Assembly (NCBI RefSeq): GCF_030272615.1
Contig: NC_081409.1
Coordinates: 242,408,424-242,472,423, forward strand
DNA length: 64,000 nucleotides
Reading direction: 5' to 3'
Source of the DNA: Cryptomeria japonica
Taxonomy: Eukaryota > Streptophyta > Pinopsida > Cupressales > Cupressaceae
Made by a program: the position numbers and the translations under genes. Of the stretch, positions 57,641 through 64,000 are shown in pieces; position 1 is the stretch's first letter, and each line of letters opens with the position of its first letter. Below the pieces are notes generated by a model that was given only the letters and a program-made list of their open reading frames with translations, did not search any database and had not been told where the DNA came from.

Positions 57641-58790
57641 GTGATTGATACTAGTTGTTCACATCATATGATCAGTGATAAAAGAAAATTTGTAAGCATG
57701 GAAAGGTATGATGGTGGAATAGTCAAATTTGGAGATGATAAAGCCCGTTTGAATCGTGGGAGAGGTTCTATTTCTTTTGATGGTAAGCATAACATTGATG
57801 ATGTATTGTATGTTAAAGGTTTGAAGCATAATATTTTGAGTGTTGGAGAGATGGTTGACAAGGGTTATGATCTACAATTCAAGGATTGTAAATGCAAGAT
57901 CTTAAATGCCTTCAGTATAGAGATTGCATCTAGGACTAAGACTGAAGGTAATATTTTTCATTTAAATGTTGGTGAGAAAATTTGTTTGATTGCTAAGATA
58001 GATGAGAGTTGCTTGTGGCATAGAATAATGTGTCATGTAAACTTTGATTCATTGATTAAGATCAGTTCTACACAAGTTGTTAGAGATCTGCCTAAGATTG
58101 TTAAACATGTTAATCTGGTATGTAAGGAATGTCAGTTGGGTAAGCAAACAAGAATTTATTTCAAGAGTAAATGGTATACATCTGATGGGTTGCTGGATCT
58201 TGTGCCTACTGACATATGTGGACCTACAAATGTTAGAAGTGTGCGGGGTGATAGATACTGTATGCTGCTAATTGATGATTATTCCAGGATGACGTGGGTT
58301 GTCTTTTTAAAGGAAAAATCATAAGCATTTGAGAAATTTAAGATATTCAAAGCTAAAGTTGAAACTAAGTCCAGATTGAAGCTAAAGTGTTTGAGATCTG
58401 ATAGAGGTGGAGAATTTTGTTCCGGTGAGTTCAATTCTTTCTATGGGATGCATGAAATCAGAAGACAACTATCTACTCATAGAATCCCACAACAGAATGG
58501 AATTGTTGAGAGAAAGAACCGTATTATTTTGGATGCTACAAGAACTATGTTGATTGAAGAAAATGTTTCGAAAGTCTACTGGAGAGAAGCCATTAGCACT
58601 ACAGTCTATACATTTAACAAAGTTCATATCAAAGGTGATACCAGTAAGACCCCTTATGAGCTTTGGTTTGGTCATGTTCCTACTGTGAAATATTTCAAAG
58701 TCTTTGGTAGCAAACGTTATATCAAGAGATGAGTATATTGGAAAGTTTGATGCTATAAGTGATGAAGGTATCTTTTTGGGATTCTACAAA
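57600..58790 (+). pseudogene. pol: Copia protease and integrase
   Basis: Protease active site reads WVIDTSCSHHMISD, with DTS in place of DSG. The pre-integrase finger is CLWHRIMCHVNFDSLIKISS and CKECQLGKQTRI. Integrase has LVPTDICGPTNVRSVRGDRY (first Asp), LLIDDYSRMTWVVFLKEKS then a stop at 58322, KCLRSDRGGEFCSGEFNSF (second Asp) and QQNGIVERKNRIILDATRTM (Glu). All three catalytic residues are present. The C-terminal VPTVKYFKVFGSKRYIKR ends at 58732, where a frameshift leads into a different frame. Confidence 0.9.
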
Positions 58791-58848
58791 AACCAAATCC
58801 TACCAGTGCTAGAATACGAGACTGAGAAAGATAGTTGAGAGTGCAAAT

Positions 58849-60685
58849 GTGAAGGTGGATGAGAACCTTGGGAAGGACATCAAAGCTTATAATGATGGTC
58901 AACATGTTGTTTTAGCTCCTATTCAGCCTAAAGAGCCTAAGAAGAATGATCCAGTAAAGACTGTTAATCCAGATGTTTTTGTTGCTAGTGATGATGTGCA
59001 GGAACCTAAGGATTATAACAAACAGAAGACTCTGAGGTATGTTAAATTGAATCATTCTGAGAATTGGCTTGTTTGTGATAAGATTAAAGGTGTAATGACT
59101 AGAAGAAGGTTAGCTACCGAAGAAGTATGTTTGATTTTTAAAGTTGAACCTAAAGATGTTGAAACCTATAAAGATGAAAACTAGATAAGGGCCATGGAAG
59201 AAGAGTTAGACCAGATTGAAAAGAATAACACTTGGGAACTTATGCCTAGACCTAAGGATAAGAATGTTATTGGTACTAAATGGGTTTTTAGAAACAAACT
59301 GAATGAAGTCGGTGAATTAGTCAGAAATAAAGCCAGACTGGTCTACAAAGAGTATTCATATCAAGAAGGAATTGATTATGAGGATACTTTTTCTCTAGTT
59401 GCCATAATTGAAGTTGTTAGACTCTTACTTGCTTATGATGCTTATAAAGCTTTCAAGGTATATCAGATGGATGTCAAATCTGCATTTTTGAATGGTGATC
59501 TAGAGGAAGAAGTTTACATTGAACAACCTAATGAATTTTCACTGTCGAATGATGGAGACATGGTATGTAAGTTAAAGAAAGCACTTTATGGATTGAAACA
59601 ATCTCCTAGAGCCTGGTATGCTAGATTAGACAAATACTTGTTGAAATTGGGATTTACTAAAGGTGTTGCTGATAGTAACCTGTACTTTAAGATTGAAAAT
59701 GATAACATTATGATTGTTGAAGTATTTGTTGATGACATTATTTTTGGTGGTCGTGATGATATGAGTATGAAGTTTGCCGATGATATGCAGAAAGAATTTG
59801 AGATGTCTATGATTGGTGAGATAAAGTTTTCCTTAGGTTTGCAGATTGCATAGACAGGAATAGGTATCTTTGTATCTCAAACTAAGTATGTGAAGGAACC
59901 ATTGAAGAAGTTTGGACTAGATGATTGCAAACCGATTGGAACTCCTATGGTGACTGGTTGTAAATTGTCTAAAAATGATGAATCTCTGAAAGCTAATAAG
60001 AGTTTGTACGGATCTATGGTTGGTGGACTGCTATATCTTACTCAGACTAGGCCTGGCAATATGCATGTTGTGTGTATGGCTGCAAGATATCAATTCAATC
60101 AGAAGGAGAGTCATTTCATTGTTGTTAACAGGATATTCAGATAACTAAAGGAAACTATGGATTATGGTCTATGGTATTCGAAGTGATGATTTCATGTTAT
60201 GTGCCTACACTAATGCAGATTCAGTTGGTGATGTTGATGACCGGAAGAGTACTACCAGTGGAGCATTCTTCTTAGATAAGAAGTTGGTTTCATGGGCTAG
60301 CAAGAAACAAGATTCAATATCTTTATCTACTGTTGAAGTTGAGTACATTATTGTTGCTAGTAATTGCACTTAGATAGTTTGGATGAAGCAAATATTGAAA
60401 GATATAAGAGTTATTCATGATGGGCCTACTGTAATACACTGTGATAATTCCAGTGCTATAAACATGTAAAAAAATTAGGTGCAACATTCAAAGACTAAGC
60501 ATATATCAATCAAATATGATTACTTGAGAGATCAAGTCAGTGAAGGAAAGGTGAAGATGGAGTATGTATCTACAAAGGAACAAAATGCTAACATTTTTAC
60601 TAAGCCTTTACTTGTAGATACATTTGTCTATTTGAGAGACAAGTTAAGGGTATCCACCCCTCCCGATGAGAACTATATGCACTGA
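58849..60685 (+). pseudogene. pol: Copia reverse transcriptase and RNase H
   Basis: RT from 59194: MEEELDQIEKNNTWELMPRP, IGTKWVFRNKLNEVGELVRN, FKVYQMDVKSAFLNGDLEEE, LYGLKQSPRAWYARLDKYLL and the catalytic VEVFVDDIIFGGRDD. The YVDD Tyr is Phe. RT continues to SLGLQIA-stop near 59853 and YVKEPLKKFGLDDCKPIGTP. RNase H: CAYTNADSVGDVDDRKSTTS, where the first Asp reads Asn (family YTDAD); LVSWASKKQDSISLSTVEVE; then MQHSKTKHISIKYDYLRDQV to the pol end at 60685. A frameshift lies near 60150. The upstream 58849-59184 is a charged linker. Confidence 0.92.
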
Positions 60686-60970
60686 TTTGCATCGATTCGA
60701 TGGATTTCAGAGCCTTATTCTTTTATCTGGATTGATGAGTTGATGTTGCTCCTTTGCTGGAGTAGTATGTTGATTTGGTTGTGTGTCCCAGGGAGAGTTT
60801 GGTTTTCTATTTTGGAGATCTTTGGCATTGTTGTCAAAGGGGGAGAGAGATCATGTGAAAAATTGTGTTATCTATCTTGATCTTAGGGGGAGTTCGCTGG
60901 TGATATCTTCTTTCTTTGCATTGACTATTTTTCACATTCATATGTTGCCATCAATGCCAAAGGGGGAGAT
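60686..60970 (+). repeat. 3' UTR of the copia with purine tracts
   Basis: Three GGGGGAG-type tracts (AAAGGGGGAGAGAGAT at about 60838, TTAGGGGGAGTTCG at about 60884, AAAGGGGGAGATTG at about 60958). The last abuts the LTR and is the functional tract. The other copia has the same spacing of purine tracts in its amplified unit. Confidence 0.75.
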
Positions 60971-61630
60971 TGTTGGAGTTGTTATATATATTTATTCATT
61001 GATGTTGCTAGGATATGTTGTTTTCATTGATGTCAACATATTCCTGTGATTTATTCCGGTGAGTTTGGGAAGATCTTCTTATCCGGTTTTGTAGTTTGGT
61101 TTTGCTGATCATTGTTCTGCAGAATCCGGTATTTCCTCCAATATATTCTGGTGTGATCAGTTATTGTTTTGAGGTTTTGGGATATTGTTTGGGGTGATCT
61201 TGTGTATCTTCATTTCAGATGGTTTGTGATTTGGTGCCCCAACAGTTATCTTTCTTCGTGACAATTGTTGATTGGTTGTGTTCTTGAGCTTTCTGGTGTT
61301 GATCGATGAAGATTTGATAAGTGGTGTTGGTGCAGCTATTGGTGATAATTCTAACATGCTTATTAATGTTTCCTAGTTGTGTCCTATTTTTCCTAGTGAT
61401 TGGCATTGATCGTTGTGCGAGTTTTTGGTGGTTTTCATCAACCAGTGTTGATTTTCGTGTTATACAATATTTATGGTGGTGTAGCATGTTGCGATTGATC
61501 TTGGCGTGATTTCTGGTGGATGTGATCGTTTGGGAATTTGAATTAGGTCCATGTTATGTAATGTAAATCATTATATTGGTTTGGTGGTTGATCTTTGTAT
61601 CATGCAATGGGTCAGTGCAAGAAGATGAGT

Positions 61631-61652
61631 CCACTTTTTGGCCAAAAAGTGG
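61631..61652. repeat. 22-bp perfect palindrome near the left end of the DNA insertion
   Basis: CCACTTTTTGG followed directly by its reverse complement, centred on GGCC, 21 bp inside the left terminus. Confidence 0.9.
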
Positions 61653-62562
61653 AAGTGTTTTCCCTGATTTTCAGATTTTGTCTCATTTGAGCTTAAATTT
61701 TGAAACACTTAGAGATTGAATCTTGGAAAAAGTTAGTAATATAAAAGATAGCCCTCTGAGTGTACTTTCCAAATATATAATTTATTTTAATACCCACATA
61801 ATAAAAAAATAACTTTTTAAATGGAGTTCTGAAAACTATTTTTAAAAAATGCATGTTTCAGGACCATACCATGCATGTGTACGACCCACACTTTTTGACA
61901 CAATTAAAATTATTTTCTCAAACCATTTTGGGCAATGGTTTGTAACACACTGAAGATTGATGAGCATATTTTTCTGTATTTTTTTTTCTAATATTTTTTT
62001 TTTAATTAATTTTTTAATGGCCATAATTATCTTTTTAAAAATTTGACGTGTATGACCCACATAATTTGATGTAAACTTAACATTTTTTGATTTTTTTTTT
62101 TTTTAAATACAAAAGCATTTTGTGTAGATTGATGACATAATTTTTTTTCCAAAATTTTTTAAAATAAAAAAGTTATTAAATTAACAAAATTAGTTAATAT
62201 TTCAAATTTATGGACCCGATTTAGTATAAATTAAATGAAAAATATTTAAAATAATCAATTTTTAAATAAATTTACATATTTAGAATCTAGATAGTATAAT
62301 CTGAAATGGGTTTTAATTTCGTATAAAAATTCTCTGATTAGAGGCGTGTAAACTATTTCTGAAGTTCATATTTGTGCTTTCATTCATGGAGATTTGAATT
62401 TGCAGGTCCATGTCTCAGGTGTGGCCATCCCAGGCCTATCCCGGGCCTAATCCCGAGCCAAGTGGCGGGTTGTGGAATCAACTTCCAAAAACGGGCCCCC
62501 ATTTTCAAACAAGGGCGGTTTGTGGAAAAAAAAGGAAAAATGCCATTTAGAAACGAGGGCCC

Positions 62563-62620
62563 GCTTTTAAACAAAACGGGGGCCCGTTTTTAGAAACGGG
62601 CCCCCGTTTTGTTTAAAAGC
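62563..62620. repeat. Perfect 27-bp-arm inverted repeat with 4-nt loop
   Basis: Arms at 62563-62589 and 62594-62620 are exact reverse complements around TTAG, rich in GGGGGCCC. Nearby (62485-62690) are further degenerate copies of the A(n)CGGGGGCCC motif on both strands. Confidence 0.92.
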
Positions 62621-63420
62621 AGGCCCCCATTTTAGAACAAAACGGAGGCCCCTTTTTTTTGCTTCGAACCCCCGTTACCTTTCGGCTCAGGAGTCCGAAG
62701 CACAAATGGGCCCCCGTTTATAAGAGCGCGTTTTCCAACGCACAGACTTCCACGAATTTGTGACTCATTACCTTGCACTTGCCCCAATGTAATTTTTGTA
62801 ATTATGAATTGAGGGTTAGGGTATAGCCGACCTTGTTATCAAGCTTGATGAATTGTATATATAGGTGTGATATTCACTTCGTTTTGGTGTCGGTTTTGTG
62901 TCTGCATTATCAAAGAGAGGTGAATGTGCGAACAAGAGATTTATCATTCAGTGAAGTATTGAGAGATTGGTGTTGCAAAGCAGACAATCGTGCTTAACCC
63001 GAACTGTCATCGAGCATTTGTAGATGCTACCATTGCAGTTCATTTCTTCTGGATTGTAGTCTGATTCATATTGTAAGTCAGTGAGACTTCCCTAAGAGTT
63101 GTAGCCTTCCAGGCATATATCTTTTGAGCAGTGAGCTTTACGCAGTGTGCCTGAATGCATGTGCATTCCCCATTGCGATAAGTTCACATACTACTGTAGA
63201 GTATCATCTTACTGTGGGTAGGTTCCCACTGTTGTTTTTCCCTTAACTGAGTTTTCCACGTTAGAAATCTTGGTGTTGTGTGTTGTGTTGTTATTCTGCT
63301 TATCTGTTTATTGTTGTTGTCTATCAGTTTATGTTTTGGAGTTTAATTTTTTGTATCTGGTGAAGACTGATTCACCCCCCCCCCTCTCAGTATTCCTTAT
63401 TGATTGTTCCTAATAGGAAC

Positions 63421-64000
63421 ATCATTTCAAGTTGGGGAAATCCCCTCAAAATGTTTGTTAGCACTCGGAGCAGATTGTTGCTCTAGATCACTAGGAGCAG
63501 ACTATTCTTGCAAAACAAGAGCAACATGAGTAAAAAACTCAATGCCAGAGGAGGCCACACCAATCGGATCCAAAGGGTTGCAAAAGCCACAACAGTAGTA
63601 AGAGGCACAACCTAATTCTAAGAGGAGTCATCATCAACATGTAAAGAGTCATTAGAATTAGAAGCATTGACAATCAAATAATCTTCATTCACATCTTTCC
63701 ACCAATTAACATTACCTATACAACATGAGAAGGAGCAATCAATAGCTAAGTGACTAGTTGAGAAAAATCTACGATAGCAAAAGGGGAAGCCCTCATAATC
63801 CAACAATTGATTCCATGGCTTATCCCCAACTATAATAACTACATCCCCAGGTAGAGGCATAGAGATCTCAATGTCGATTAGAATACGAGCAAAAGTAGAA
63901 TGACCCATGATTTATGTGGTATCAGCCACCTTCAAGAAGTGTTTGATAAAGTTGCCAATGGCCTCATAACAAGAATGCCCTCAAAATTGAAGAGGAAGAT
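63421..64000 (-). pseudogene. LINE ORF1 fragment running off the window
   Basis: The minus strand at 63618-63908 reads FARILIDIEISMPLPGDVVI, WNQLLDYEGFPFCYRRFFST and SHLAIDC, which is the C-terminal end of plant LINE ORF1 with its zinc knuckle (family C..C...GH....C). The knuckle here is CYRRFFSTSHLAIDC, with the second Cys and the Gly lost. An Asp/Ser-rich segment follows. Further left (63421-63617) frames break up. The 5' part of ORF1 lies beyond the right edge. Same orientation as the 3' end piece at 54905-55162, so the copia may have split one internally deleted LINE. Confidence 0.7.

Larger units (their letters stand above)
61610..62785. mobile_element. Probable non-autonomous DNA transposon with short TIRs
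   Basis: Present only in the 3' LTR; the 5' LTR reads GCAATGTAATTTTTG across the empty site. The left end GGTCAGTGCAAG and the right end (reverse complement GGGGCAAGTGCAAG) form imperfect terminal inverted repeats of about 13 bp. AATG (or CAATG, depending on how the end base is assigned) is duplicated at 61606-61609 and 62786-62789. The interior is half A/T-rich and half GC-rich, has no transposase, and carries a palindrome and a long hairpin. I cannot assign a superfamily. Confidence 0.72.
55168..63415 (+). mobile_element. Ty1/copia element, complete, with a DNA insertion in its 3' LTR
   Basis: LTRs at 55168-56433 and 60971-63415, tRNA-Met primer-binding site, gag-pol 56489-60684, and polypurine tract AAAGGGGGAGAT. 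The target duplication is GGAAC (55163-55167 and 63416-63420), extendable to TAGGAAC. The long 3' LTR is explained by a 1.18-kb insertion. Same general design as the copia at 24214-40513 (a 3' UTR with several GGGGGAG tracts, LTR ending in AATA), so the two are probably related families. Decayed by stops and two or more frameshifts. Confidence 0.94.
60971..63415 (+). repeat. 3' LTR of the copia, interrupted
   Basis: Starts TGTTGGAGTTGTTAT and ends TTCCTAATA. It aligns with 55168-56433 except for a 1.18-kb insertion at 61610-62785. Similarity outside the insertion is good but clearly below that of the young copia LTRs. Confidence 0.92.

Noticed and set aside
60783-61049. 88-codon frame after copia pol considered as an env-like third gene
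   Set aside because: It crosses the polypurine tract into the LTR and has no signal peptide plus coiled-coil layout; it is 3' UTR.
62372-62593. 73-codon open frame in the DNA insertion considered as a transposase fragment
   Set aside because: It arises from the GC-rich hairpin region; both strands give similar-length frames and no catalytic motif is present.

Overview
The window looks like the repeat fraction of a large plant nuclear genome. Everything I could identify is transposable-element sequence: Ty3/gypsy and Ty1/copia LTR retrotransposons, an L1-type LINE, LTR-only remnants and one probable DNA transposon, many nested in one another. I found no intact host gene, rRNA, tRNA or CRISPR. 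The mix (a chromovirus with 4-kb LTRs, a Tat-like gypsy element with an extra RNase H domain, several old copia families) would suit a gymnosperm, but that is an inference; seed plant is the safer reading.

Layout, left to right. (A) 9-13 and 13086-22728: a decayed plus-strand Tat-like gypsy element. A minus-strand Tekay/Del-like chromovirus (14-13085, target duplication TGGGA) is inserted at the first five bases of its LTR. An 802-bp LTR-only insertion (18672-19473, target duplication GATTG) splits its reverse transcriptase. (B) 22729-24213 and 40514-42700: two halves of a decayed coding region of unknown family, separated by a plus-strand copia element (24214-40513). That element's 3' end is amplified into a tandem array with units of about 685 bp. 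A younger minus-strand copia element (29482-35502, target duplication AGATG) sits in the array. (C) 42700-45070: copia fragments in both orientations. (D) 45083-50729: a nearly full-length minus-strand LINE with a 12-bp target duplication, itself hit by a solo LTR (48738-49200, target duplication CCTAT). (E) 51315-53161: a small non-autonomous LTR element. (F) 54905-55162 and 63421-64000: parts of another minus-strand LINE, split by a plus-strand copia element (55168-63415, target duplication GGAAC). The 3' LTR of that copia element carries a 1.18-kb insertion with short terminal inverted repeats and a perfect 27-bp-arm hairpin.

Relative order of insertion can be read from the nesting. The best preserved element is the copia at 29482-35502: its LTRs are both 897 bp and differ at about 20 positions by eye, and its gag-pol frame of about 1,349 codons has only four internal stops. 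All other coding regions carry stops and frameshifts. Points most worth following up are the unknown split coding region, the RNase H-like domain placed upstream of reverse transcriptase in the Tat-like element, the retrotransposon-derived tandem array, and the hairpin-bearing TIR insertion.
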